64,000 bases of DNA, taken from contig NZ_KB895378.1 of NCBI RefSeq assembly GCF_000374825.1, forward strand, positions 203,048-267,047, in the 5' to 3' direction. The translations under genes and the position numbers were made by a program. Source of the stretch: Paenibacillus sanguinis 2301083 = DSM 16941 (GTDB taxonomy: Bacteria > Bacillota > Bacilli > Paenibacillales > Paenibacillaceae). The notes under the pieces were generated by a model. That model ran no database searches and was not told the origin of the DNA. It was given only the letters and a program-made list of their open reading frames with translations. This document shows, piece by piece, positions 17,168-25,805 of this stretch. The number at the start of each line of letters is the position of its first letter. The stretch's first letter is position 1.

Positions 17168-17290
17168 TGATGGTAGTGATGGTAGTTATGGTAGTGATGG
17201 TAGTTATGGTGGTTATGGTGGTTATGGTGGTTATGGTGGTTATGGTGGTTATGGTGGTGATGTTAGTGGCAGTAGTGGCGGTAGTGGCGG
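17163..17290. repeat. GGTGGTTAT tandem array abutting the permease stop
   Basis: About 125 bases of imperfect 9-base units (GGTAGTGAT, GGTAGTTAT, then a run of GGTGGTTAT), ending in GGCAGTAGTGGCGG. It starts at the stop codon of the permease gene. One frame would read Gly-Gly-Tyr repeats continuing out of the permease region in another phase; there is no ribosome site, so I treat it as a noncoding repeat. Confidence 0.85.
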
Positions 17291-17304
17291 TAGGACCCCA
17301 AGCT

Positions 17305-17500
17305 TATAGGGAATTTCTCACTCTAATTCATCTATCTCCCTAATATTTCACTAATTATAGGTAATTCCTCCAGTTAATTCAGCCATATCATCTTAAAAAC
17401 GGGGATATCAGTGATTTTATAGGGAGGAATTCCATATAATCACTTATTTTCGGCAATTATCGGCCAATTAACATGACAAATTCCAGTTAACTTTATTCTG
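17305..17500. repeat. AT-rich intergenic repeat cluster, copy B
   Basis: Carries motifs shared with 5541-5755: TATAGGGAATTTCTC (17306), GGTAATTCCTCCAGTTAATT (17361-17380, reverse complement of a motif near 5665), ATCTTAAAAAC, and TATAGGGAGGAATTCCATAT (17419-17438), which is nearly palindromic. As in the first region, the block lies beside a low-complexity tandem array. Confidence 0.6.
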
Positions 17501-17623
17501 CTGACTGTGGAACAACAGAGTTTGACCTTGGAACAATGTTTGCGTTTGAAGCCTGTTTACCGCACAAGCCACTTTAAGCAGTTGCCTGAGGTGATTCGAT
17601 TATAGATTCAAGCCGCGGCAAAG

Positions 17624-17662
17624 AGCCCTCGGACTTGGCGATAAGTCCGAGGGCTTGTTTTT
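17624..17662. terminator. Strong terminator between the siderophore and polysaccharide loci
   Basis: A perfect 13-bp stem AGCCCTCGGACTT/AAGTCCGAGGGCT with a 6-base loop. The plus strand continues TGTTTTT; the minus strand only CTCTTTG. It lies 40 bases after the stop of the last minus-strand gene and probably ends transcription from both sides. Confidence 0.85.
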
Positions 17663-17702
17663 GACACGCGCAGGCGCGAAGTCCAGGCCCGCCGCTTTAG
17701 CT

Positions 17703-19940
17703 TTAATAAACCCGTACCTCAATGACTTCAAAACGGCTGCAGCCGTTCGTTTCCTCCAGCACAATTCGCAGCTTCGTACTCGCAGCAGGCTGCTCCAGAC
17801 GATGTACACGCTTGCGTCTGCGGTTGTCTGTTACAGCACAGACCGTTTCCCAGCCATCCTGATCCCAGATTTGCAGCTTATAGCTTTTCACCAGCTCAGG
17901 CATCACCTCGTGTGGTGTCCGATGATGATGCAGATTATTGAGATCCTCATTCACATCGTCATTAAATATCAGGTGAACCTCATGGATCATTACCGGCTGC
18001 GGCCAGTGATATTGCAGCCACTGCTCATCTGACGTCTTCTCCGAGATCCACATATGGGGTCCCCCATAGGGACGCGAATACCCGTCAAGCAGCTTGCTCA
18101 CATGAAAGACTCCGGTAGGCATTAACAAGCGCAGGCACGCCGGCTTCCGCACGCAACGGCTCATCGTCCACTGCACGACCGGCTGTACGACCTGTTTATC
18201 GCCAAGCTCCGTGACCGCTCCGGCCGAGTCTGTTTTTACAAAGCTCAGCACTCCTGTATGCGGCTCATGAGACAAGTGCAGGGCAACAGCCGCATTGGCC
18301 TTTATCACAATAAACGCGTTCTGTTCAGCCGCCGGATGCCATTGAAGCGGGATCAGGCTCCACTGCCGATCACCCGCCGACAGCCTGACCTCAACCTCTG
18401 ACTGCTTCGCATACGGTATATAGTTCTCCGGTCTTCCTGTCGCCCATAGCTCAACCTGAAGCCTGGTATCCTTATGCACATCCAGCAGCAGCTCCAGCCC
18501 GTCAAGCTGGTCTACCGGGAACAATATCCCAAAATCTGTTGCCAGCTCATATGCCTCGCCGCTCTGCTCGATTTTAATCTGCGTCATGCAGCTCGATGCC
18601 TCAACCTGAGCCTGACGAGCGAAGTCCCGGGGATCCTGATTTTTCAAGCCAATCACGGAAGCATCCTGCCGGAGCAAGGTTTGCTGCAGAACCTCCAGAT
18701 GCTGCTGCTGCAGCTCGCGCGGGGTTACAGCAAGCTGCACACACAGCGCCGCCCCGGTACCGGCCGCTTCTCCGTTTGCGGCACAGGTAGCCATAACCCG
18801 CGTCGTTCCGAAGGCTACATGCGATGCACTGATATTCCGTCCGGCCATCAGCATATTGCGCACATTTCTGGAATACAGGCTGCGAAAAGGAATGTGGTAA
18901 ATGCCATCCGTATGATAATGCTTGGAGCCATCCTCCTGGGCATACATCCCCTGCGGAGGATGCAGATCAATCGACCAGCCTCCAAAGGACACACGATCTA
19001 TAAATTCGCGCTGTGCAACAATATCATGCTGAGTGATCATATAGTCGCCTTCAAAGCGTCTATACTCCCGTTTGCCGGGAATGCTGCCCACCCATTCCAG
19101 CGTCATTGTATCTGCATCAAACTTGCCCGAATTTTTAATATAGTCCCATACCCCATAAATAACTGCCTGAAGCTCATCGCGAATACGTTCATTTTCGTGC
19201 ACTGTATCCAGCTCGCCGCCCCACTCGATCCACCAGTAGGCACAGCCGTTGTCACCGCTGCGAATAACTCTTCTGATGGGGATGGAGGTTTTGGAAATAT
19301 CCCTGGCAAAAGCAGGGGCTACATACTTGACCTTCTTCCCTTCGTCGCGTGTATAAAATAGCAGTGTACTGCCAAGGGTGATCGAATCCGGATTTTCCGG
19401 CGCCCATGGCTCTTGAAGCTCTTCCCTGCCCTCTCGGCCAATACGGTAATCCGCCCCGGCCAGATAACCGACCAGACCATCGCCCGTACAATCGATAAAC
19501 TGTTTGCTCTCAAACCGGATTTTTCGCTCCGAGCCCATCATCCAGCCAATCACCGCTTTAATGCTGCGCGCCTCAGGCACTCCTTCGGCTTCTACTTCAT
19601 GCACATCCGTATTAAGAAATAGTTGAATGTTGGGCTCTGCGCGAACCGTCTCCAGGACAACGCTATCCCAATAATAAGGATTCCCTTCCGCATTGCGAAA
19701 TTGGTTCTCGACCATCATCTCGCCGATGATGCCTGTCTCCCTGGCGTAACGGTGGATGCCATGGGCGGTTGCCCCGCACACCCATACACGCACCTCGCTG
19801 CTGGAGTTGCCGCCCAGCACCGGTCTGTTCTGAACGAGCGCCACCTTGCAGCCCAGCCGGGCGGCGGCCACCGCCGCACTCACGCCGGCCAGGCCTCCGC
19901 CGATTACCGTAATATCTGTCTGGATGCTTTCAAAGATCAT
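17703..19940 (-). CDS. FAD-dependent oxidoreductase, paralogue 2 of the polysaccharide locus
   Basis: A 745-aa protein with an N-terminal dinucleotide-binding motif (ITVIGGGLAGVSAAVAAARLG, about residues 9-29; GGG-L-AG core), the GGNSSSEVRV segment typical of the FAD_oxidored family, a second FAD-contact region (FIDCTGDGLVGYLAG) and GRNISASHVAFGTTRVMATCA near residue 400. The last 250 residues form a beta-rich domain. No signal peptide, so cytoplasmic. ATG 19940 has AGGAGGTG; a longer frame from 19979 does not. It is paralogous to the next gene. Its role in sugar processing is inferred from the operon; the substrate is unknown. Confidence 0.85.
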   Translation of the reverse strand: MIFESIQTDITVIGGGLAGVSAAVAAARLGCKVALVQNRPVLGGNSSSEVRVWVCGATAHGIHRYARETGIIGEMMVENQFRNAEGNPYYWDSVVLETVRAEPNIQLFLNTDVHEVEAEGVPEARSIKAVIGWMMGSERKIRFESKQFIDCTGDGLVGYLAGADYRIGREGREELQEPWAPENPDSITLGSTLLFYTRDEGKKVKYVAPAFARDISKTSIPIRRVIRSGDNGCAYWWIEWGGELDTVHENERIRDELQAVIYGVWDYIKNSGKFDADTMTLEWVGSIPGKREYRRFEGDYMITQHDIVAQREFIDRVSFGGWSIDLHPPQGMYAQEDGSKHYHTDGIYHIPFRSLYSRNVRNMLMAGRNISASHVAFGTTRVMATCAANGEAAGTGAALCVQLAVTPRELQQQHLEVLQQTLLRQDASVIGLKNQDPRDFARQAQVEASSCMTQIKIEQSGEAYELATDFGILFPVDQLDGLELLLDVHKDTRLQVELWATGRPENYIPYAKQSEVEVRLSAGDRQWSLIPLQWHPAAEQNAFIVIKANAAVALHLSHEPHTGVLSFVKTDSAGAVTELGDKQVVQPVVQWTMSRCVRKPACLRLLMPTGVFHVSKLLDGYSRPYGGPHMWISEKTSDEQWLQYHWPQPVMIHEVHLIFNDDVNEDLNNLHHHRTPHEVMPELVKSYKLQIWDQDGWETVCAVTDNRRRKRVHRLEQPAASTKLRIVLEETNGCSRFEVIEVRVY

Positions 19941-19988
19941 CTCACACCTCCTGATCATCCGCCTCTGATCCCATGCCATTATCTTTCA

Positions 19989-22259
19989 TTAGCTGTAGCA
20001 GCGAACCTCATAAATAGCTGCCGGCATCTTGCCGTTGGTTGCTTCAATCACACAACGAACGGTTGACGTTCTTACAGGCTCCGGCAGTACAATGCGCACC
20101 ATCCTTTGATAGTTGTCCTGCACCTGAGCAACCATCGTCCAACTCCCGCTCGTCCCGGCCTCGATCCTGATGTCCCTGGCACAGCAGGGAGCCCGATAGA
20201 AGGGGGGCGTATGATGATACTCCCTGAACAGATGTCCCGGAAAAACAAGCTGCACCTCGCGAATCGACTGTACGGTATCCCAAGTCAACTGAATAAATGC
20301 TTCCGCGTCAGGCTGCCCCTCCGTATCGGCCATCCACAAATTCGTGCTTTGATAAGGCCGGGTGACACCGCTTATCACCTGCTCTGCCCTGAATACAGCT
20401 TGCTCCGGCTGAATGCGGTAAGCCAGTGTTTCGCCGTCGCGATAGCGGCGCATCTTGCCATTGCCCATATCAAAGGCGGCGGTATGTCCGGGAATAAGTG
20501 AAGTGGCGGTATGCCACTCCACCTCCGGATTAGCTGACAGCTGCAAACGAACATATGCCGAGGGAAGCTCGCCCAGCTCGATATTTGCAGGCCACTCGAT
20601 CCATTGCAGGGTGCCTGGCGGAACCTCCAGCTCCTGCTCGCAGAGTAAAGTCCCGGTATTTAAACGATAATCCCAAACATGATCCACCGGAACCAGGCTG
20701 GCTATCACACGCTGATTCGTTCCGGAATGATTGCTCAGACAGACAGCAACGGACGCAATATGATCCGTGCTTACCGCAATCCATTGCCCTCTCGCCTGCA
20801 CGAGCGGCTCTGTCGGCATCTCCGTGCGGTATACGACCTCCGCTCCGCCAATCAGCGCTGAACTGCTGGCAGTTATCTTGGCCTTGCGCGCTATGTCCAG
20901 GGCATCCTGATTTTGAACATGGGGCAGGAAGCAGCCGTCTCGCAGCAGCTGCTGTTGAATGATCGCCATCACCGGACTATCTGGCAAGCTGCGCAGCTGA
21001 ACGCCATGCTTTAATGCGGCGGAAGCTCCGGTTCCGGCAGCCTGCCCGAGCAATGCCGTTGTCGCCATGACTCTGACGGTTCCCAGCGCCACATGCGTCA
21101 CACTGACATTGCGCCCGGCTACCAGCAGATTGGATACATCCCTGGCTACCATAATCCGAAACGGAATGCCATAGGGTCCGCAATAGCTTTTTTGGGCATA
21201 ATCACTCGTCTGACTGTAATTTTCAGCACTAGCCGGTTCGGCATGCCCGGCAAGCAAGCCGCCGGGGGTATGCAGGTCCAGAAACCAGCCGCCATAGGCG
21301 ATTTCATCCGGGAATTCGACCGGGTTCTGGATATCCTGCTCTGTCATTAAATATTCGCCCATAATACGTCTGCTTTCCCTTTTCCCAGGAACCTGGCCAA
21401 TCCAGTCGAGTGCAAAATGAGCTGTCTTTTCCTTGAGAACCGGGTCATGATTTTTCATCCAGTCCCATATCCCGAGCGTATGCCTGGTCAATTCATGGCG
21501 AATGGTCTCATTGTCGTAGATGGTATTCCAGGGGATACCGATTTCAATCCACCAGTATCCCGCCTCCATATCGTAAAAGGAGCGTCCACCTTCGTAAAAA
21601 TAGGCCGGATTATCGTGCTTGATTGCCCAATCCGGCGCGCGAAAGGGAGCTGGCCGACCAACATTTCTGGCCCGAAAGTGGATCGAGCTGCCCATCGTAT
21701 CCTTGCTGGCATGAACAGGCGCATGCGGCTCGGCAAATTCATCGCGGCCCTCCGATCCCCAGCGCCACTCACAGCCCGCCAAATCGGCCACGATACCGTC
21801 GCCCGTGCAATCGATGAAAATTTTGCCTTGAATCATCAATTCTGTTTCCGCATTTGCTATCACTGCCCGAACGGCACGAATACTCCCGTTAATCACCTCG
21901 GCCCCCTGAACCGAAGTGTTCAAATGAAACGTCAGCCCAGGCGTGCTGACTGCCATATTGTACATGACCAGATCCCAGACACTGTTCGTCCAGCCGTTCT
22001 CCCGCACCTTCTCATGATTGAAGGCGCGTTCTTCAATCAAAAGCTCGGATATGATGCCGGTCTCTCGGGCATAAGCATGAAACTGAGCCGCACCATGTGG
22101 TGTAACTCGTATCTCTGATGAGCTGTTGCCGCCAAACACCGGACGATCCTGGATCAGGCATACCTGATGGCCTTGCCGCGCAGCTGCAACAGCGGCGCTG
22201 AAGCCGGCAAGCCCTCCCCCACAGACGACAATATCGAACGCCTCTTCCACTTGTTTCAA
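19989..22259 (-). CDS. FAD-dependent oxidoreductase, paralogue 1 of the polysaccharide locus
   Basis: A 756-aa paralogue of the downstream gene with the same order of motifs: VVCGGGLAGFSAAVA (about residues 11-25), GGNSSSEIRVTPHGAAQ, FIDCTGDGIVADLAG and AGRNVSVTHVALGTVRVMA. The C-terminal third is beta-rich. The start appears to be TTG 22259, ten bases after GGGAG. It lies 29 bases after the binding-protein gene. Homologous proteins are often found beside sugar ABC transporters in this group; the reaction, perhaps oxidation of a sugar or glycoside, is not established from sequence. Confidence 0.85.
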   Translation of the reverse strand: MKQVEEAFDIVVCGGGLAGFSAAVAAARQGHQVCLIQDRPVFGGNSSSEIRVTPHGAAQFHAYARETGIISELLIEERAFNHEKVRENGWTNSVWDLVMYNMAVSTPGLTFHLNTSVQGAEVINGSIRAVRAVIANAETELMIQGKIFIDCTGDGIVADLAGCEWRWGSEGRDEFAEPHAPVHASKDTMGSSIHFRARNVGRPAPFRAPDWAIKHDNPAYFYEGGRSFYDMEAGYWWIEIGIPWNTIYDNETIRHELTRHTLGIWDWMKNHDPVLKEKTAHFALDWIGQVPGKRESRRIMGEYLMTEQDIQNPVEFPDEIAYGGWFLDLHTPGGLLAGHAEPASAENYSQTSDYAQKSYCGPYGIPFRIMVARDVSNLLVAGRNVSVTHVALGTVRVMATTALLGQAAGTGASAALKHGVQLRSLPDSPVMAIIQQQLLRDGCFLPHVQNQDALDIARKAKITASSSALIGGAEVVYRTEMPTEPLVQARGQWIAVSTDHIASVAVCLSNHSGTNQRVIASLVPVDHVWDYRLNTGTLLCEQELEVPPGTLQWIEWPANIELGELPSAYVRLQLSANPEVEWHTATSLIPGHTAAFDMGNGKMRRYRDGETLAYRIQPEQAVFRAEQVISGVTRPYQSTNLWMADTEGQPDAEAFIQLTWDTVQSIREVQLVFPGHLFREYHHTPPFYRAPCCARDIRIEAGTSGSWTMVAQVQDNYQRMVRIVLPEPVRTSTVRCVIEATNGKMPAAIYEVRCYS

Positions 22260-22288
22260 CTGAAATGCACTCCCGTTCTCTACTGTGT

Positions 22289-23821
22289 TTATTGACCGTA
22301 ACCGAGATTGTTCAGTTGCTCTGTTGCCGATTGCACAAACGCCTTGTAGCCAAAGCTTCCTTCCAGTGTAGACAGGAACTCGTTATACTCACTCAGATCG
22401 CGCTTGCCGTAGATAAACTTGATGAGCTCTTCCTCAATATAACGCGCCGCATCGGCATTGTTATAACCGGGAGGGTATTCCACAAATCCATCCAGATTCT
22501 CGATGCGGGGCAGCTCAGCCTCAAAATCAATATATTCCGAGATATTGGAGAATTTGGTTTTTAAATAATCGGTTTCTTCACGTCCGGAAAATTGATAGAG
22601 CCAAGTGAAGCCTGCTTCCTGCGTCCCTTTTTCCGTAATGGTGACCTGATCATCTGCAAGGGTAAAGTGCTCGCCTTCCAAGCCATACAGAACCATCAGA
22701 TTGCCTTCCTTGGTCGAAACATAATTAAACAATTCCAGCACCTTGTTCAGCTTCTCCGGTTCATTCTCCAGCCGCTTCGGCACGGCCCATAACCCGCTTG
22801 CCGCGCCAATATTGATCGGATTGGCATATTTCTCGCCCCGCGGTCCTTCGATAGCGCCAAGCTGAATCCACTCTGCATCCGGATTAGCCGTTTTCCACAC
22901 TGCAACCTGATCATCCTTGATCATCTGGGCCCAATCGATGTTTATAATCCCTACCTTCCCTTGGAACGCCTTATCCTTCGCCATCGTTCCTTTATTATTA
23001 ATGACTTCAGGATCGACAACCCCGGCATCCACAAACGCCTTGATCTGGGTTAATGCATCGACCATCTCCGGTTCATAAAACGGATTAACTACCTTGTTGT
23101 TCTCCAGATAAAATTGCGTCATTCCCGTCCCGCTCGTCATGCCATTTGCGCCAAAAATCATTTCAAAGGCCTGCAGCCCTGAGCCCGTGATGCCAAAAGT
23201 ATCTGCCTTGCTATTGCCATCCGGATCATGATTGGTGAATGCGACGGCCGTTTGCAGCAATTCGTCTACCGTCTTTGGCATCGGCAATCCCAGATTGTCG
23301 AGCCAGTCTTTGCGAATCCAGTACGTATGATTGCGGCTCTCCCCCGACTTAGGCAAAGCATATTGCTTTCCGCCGACGATCCCTTTCTTAAGCACATTTT
23401 CACCCGCTAGTGCCATGTAATCGGGCATCTTCTCTACATAGGGCTGAAGATCCAGCAGCATCCCGGAATCCGCCAGCTTCTGCAAATGCGCCTTGGTGCT
23501 TACCATGAACAAATCAGGTAAATTGTTGGAGGCTGCGCGAACATTGATTTGGCTTTCATAATCTGCCATATCGCCAACCAGCGTCTGCTTCAAGTCCATA
23601 TTCAGCTCTTCATCCAGCTTGGCTTTCAAAAAATCATTTTGAGGCAGGCTAGCTCCCCAGCTGATCTGCGCCACTTCAAGCTGAATGTTGGATGCAGGTC
23701 CTGATGAAGCGTTTCCAATTTTAGACGATGAAGAGCCGTCCCCATTGCCGCCGCAGCCAGCAAGCCATAAAGTACACATGACTACGGAAAGCACCCCTGA
23801 CCAGCCTTTTTTGTTTAACAT
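22289..23821 (-). CDS. Extracellular sugar-binding lipoprotein of an ABC importer
   Basis: A 510-aa lipoprotein (signal MLNKKGWSGVLSVVMC, lipobox LAGC at about residue 23) of the large extracellular solute-binding family typical of Paenibacillus LplA-like systems. The mature part has a mixed alpha/beta fold with segments such as DLFMVSTKAHLQKLADSGM and KQYALPKSGES. GGGGGAATAGCAA precedes ATG 23821. It works with the two permeases encoded upstream, probably delivering oligosaccharides released by the GH74-like enzyme. No ATPase is encoded here; a shared MsmX-type ATPase elsewhere is likely. Confidence 0.9.
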   Translation of the reverse strand: MLNKKGWSGVLSVVMCTLWLAGCGGNGDGSSSSKIGNASSGPASNIQLEVAQISWGASLPQNDFLKAKLDEELNMDLKQTLVGDMADYESQINVRAASNNLPDLFMVSTKAHLQKLADSGMLLDLQPYVEKMPDYMALAGENVLKKGIVGGKQYALPKSGESRNHTYWIRKDWLDNLGLPMPKTVDELLQTAVAFTNHDPDGNSKADTFGITGSGLQAFEMIFGANGMTSGTGMTQFYLENNKVVNPFYEPEMVDALTQIKAFVDAGVVDPEVINNKGTMAKDKAFQGKVGIINIDWAQMIKDDQVAVWKTANPDAEWIQLGAIEGPRGEKYANPINIGAASGLWAVPKRLENEPEKLNKVLELFNYVSTKEGNLMVLYGLEGEHFTLADDQVTITEKGTQEAGFTWLYQFSGREETDYLKTKFSNISEYIDFEAELPRIENLDGFVEYPPGYNNADAARYIEEELIKFIYGKRDLSEYNEFLSTLEGSFGYKAFVQSATEQLNNLGYGQ

Positions 23822-23895
23822 TTGCTATTCCCCCTGGCTTTTTGAAGTCTATGAATGAACCAAAGCTGCGAAGGCTCCGGTTCGTTCCAAAGTAA

Positions 23896-24756
23896 TCAGC
23901 CTTTCACCGCACCTAACAGCATTCCTTTTGTAAAGTGCTTCTGAATAAACGGATACACCATGATGATCGGCAGGCTTGCAGTTACAACGGCAGCCATCTG
24001 CATGGCGGCAGTCGGCACTGTAACCTCGGCCTGAAGCTCATTATTTTGCGTCATGAGCAGCATATTGCGGATGATCACCTGCAGCGGGTGAAGATTAGTA
24101 TCCGTAATGTACAGGACTGCCGAGAAAAAGGAGTTCCAGTGACCTACCATATAAAACAGACCCACGGTCATCACGGACGGAACCGACAAGGGCAACACAA
24201 TTTTCCACAGAATGCGGAATTCCCTGGCTCCATCGATTTTGGCAGATTCAAAAATTTCCTCCGGCAAGCTCTCGAAAAAGCTTTTCATCACCAGCACATT
24301 AAAGGTGGCTATCGCCCCCGGCACAATCAACGCCCATACGGTATCAAGCAGGTTTAGCGATTGCACAATCAGATAAGTCGGGATCAGTCCGCCGCTGAAC
24401 ATCATGGTGATCACAATGTATAGCAGCAGGCCCGACCTGCCCGGCAGTCCCTTGCGACTCAGCGGGTAGGCTGCCAGTGTCGTTAACAAAAGATTGATGG
24501 CAGTACCCACTACTGTAACAAAAACCGTCACCGACATGGACCGGAGTAATGCCGGATCTTCAAATATGCGGATGTACGCCTCAAAGGAAAGGTTTTTGGG
24601 AATGATCACAAATCCGCCATTTTTAATGACTTCGCTGTAAGGTGTCAAGGACATGGAGACCACATACATGATTGGAAAAATAGCTACAACAGCTACAAGG
24701 GTAAGCAGAAGATAGACGACCATGTCAAACAGCTTATCCGATTTTCCCTTTACCAT
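23896..24756 (-). CDS. Carbohydrate ABC permease, YtcP/MalG type
   Basis: A 286-aa inner-membrane permease with six helices. The EAA-loop motif appears as ESAKIDGAREFRILWKIVLPLS near residue 190 (key AKIDGA then LP). ATG 24756 is chosen inside the end of the upstream permease (ATGGTAA overlap), with GGTGG close by; an ATG five codons earlier is possible. It pairs with the LplB-type permease to form the import channel for the locus. Confidence 0.9.
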   Translation of the reverse strand: MVKGKSDKLFDMVVYLLLTLVAVVAIFPIMYVVSMSLTPYSEVIKNGGFVIIPKNLSFEAYIRIFEDPALLRSMSVTVFVTVVGTAINLLLTTLAAYPLSRKGLPGRSGLLLYIVITMMFSGGLIPTYLIVQSLNLLDTVWALIVPGAIATFNVLVMKSFFESLPEEIFESAKIDGAREFRILWKIVLPLSVPSVMTVGLFYMVGHWNSFFSAVLYITDTNLHPLQVIIRNMLLMTQNNELQAEVTVPTAAMQMAAVVTASLPIIMVYPFIQKHFTKGMLLGAVKG

Positions 24757-25709
24757 ATGCCACCATCCCATCTCTTGGCCAGCTTATTTGCTCCTACGAC
24801 GAGCACAAAGCCAATAAGCGATTTAAAGAGGCCGACTGCTGTAGCCAGGCTGAAATTCATTTGCTGCAAGCCGGTCCGGTAAACCCATGTGTCAATGATG
24901 TCCCCTACCGGATACACCCGCGGATGATAAAATACAAACACTTGCTCAAATCCTGCATCCATGATTGCCCCGATTTTCAGAATGAGCAGCAGGATAATGA
25001 CATTGCGGATGCCAGGCAACGTGATATGCCAGATCATTCGCATGCGGCTGGCTCCGTCTACTCTCGCCGCTTCAAACAAAGTAGGGTCAATCCCGCTAAT
25101 CGCGGCCAGATAAATAATAGCTCCCCAGCCGAGGTCCTTCCACATTTCCGAACCTACAAGCAAGCTTCTAAACCATTCCTGCGAGTTCATAAATGGAATG
25201 GCTTCCATGCCCGCCTCCGTCAACCAACGGTTGAACAAGCCTGTCGTTTCGGATAAGAAGGCCACCGATATCCCATAGATAATGATCCAGGACAGAAAGT
25301 GCGGCATGTAGCTTAATGTCTGAACCCAGCGCTTCATCCAGGTTGCCCGGCATTCATGCAGCAGAATCGCCAGGATAATCGAGGGCAGCATGCCAAATAC
25401 AAGCTTGTAGAGGCTGATTAGCAGCGTATTGCCCAGCAACTGGGTAAAATACGGGGATTCAAAAAACATTTTAAAATACTTGTACCAAGGGTCCGCCCAA
25501 CGGCTAAAGAAGATCCCATCGCTGAAATTGTACTCTTTGAAGGAAATAATGACACCGTACATCGGCAGATACTTGAAAATGAAATACCAGATCACACAAG
25601 GAAGCAGCATTAAATAAAACGCTTTCATCTGCCAGACCTTTTTCCACGTGTGGCTGCCATACGATACACGGCCTGATCGGTCGGCTTTCACTACTCGTTG
25701 GTCACTCAT
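24750..25709 (-). CDS. Carbohydrate ABC permease, LplB/MalF type
   Basis: A 319-aa permease with six membrane helices and the EAA motif FEAARVDGASRMRMIWHITLPG near residue 220 (key AARVDGA and LP). ATG 25709 has AGGGGTG five bases upstream. It starts about 100 bases after the stop of the GH74-like gene and overlaps the next permease. Typical partner of YtcP-like permeases in Paenibacillus polysaccharide loci. Confidence 0.9.
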   Translation of the reverse strand: MSDQRVVKADRSGRVSYGSHTWKKVWQMKAFYLMLLPCVIWYFIFKYLPMYGVIISFKEYNFSDGIFFSRWADPWYKYFKMFFESPYFTQLLGNTLLISLYKLVFGMLPSIILAILLHECRATWMKRWVQTLSYMPHFLSWIIIYGISVAFLSETTGLFNRWLTEAGMEAIPFMNSQEWFRSLLVGSEMWKDLGWGAIIYLAAISGIDPTLFEAARVDGASRMRMIWHITLPGIRNVIILLLILKIGAIMDAGFEQVFVFYHPRVYPVGDIIDTWVYRTGLQQMNFSLATAVGLFKSLIGFVLVVGANKLAKRWDGGIW

Positions 25710-25805
25710 GGATGCACCCCTAACTATGTTCAAGAATTAACTTAAGTATAGATGCATCCAAGATGACCTTTAATCAACAAATCACAGGCATTTGATGAAC
25801 AAATC

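Noticed and set aside
17112-17309. Gly/Tyr-rich frame over the GGTGGTTAT array
   Set aside because: It begins inside the permease gene in another phase and has no ribosome site.
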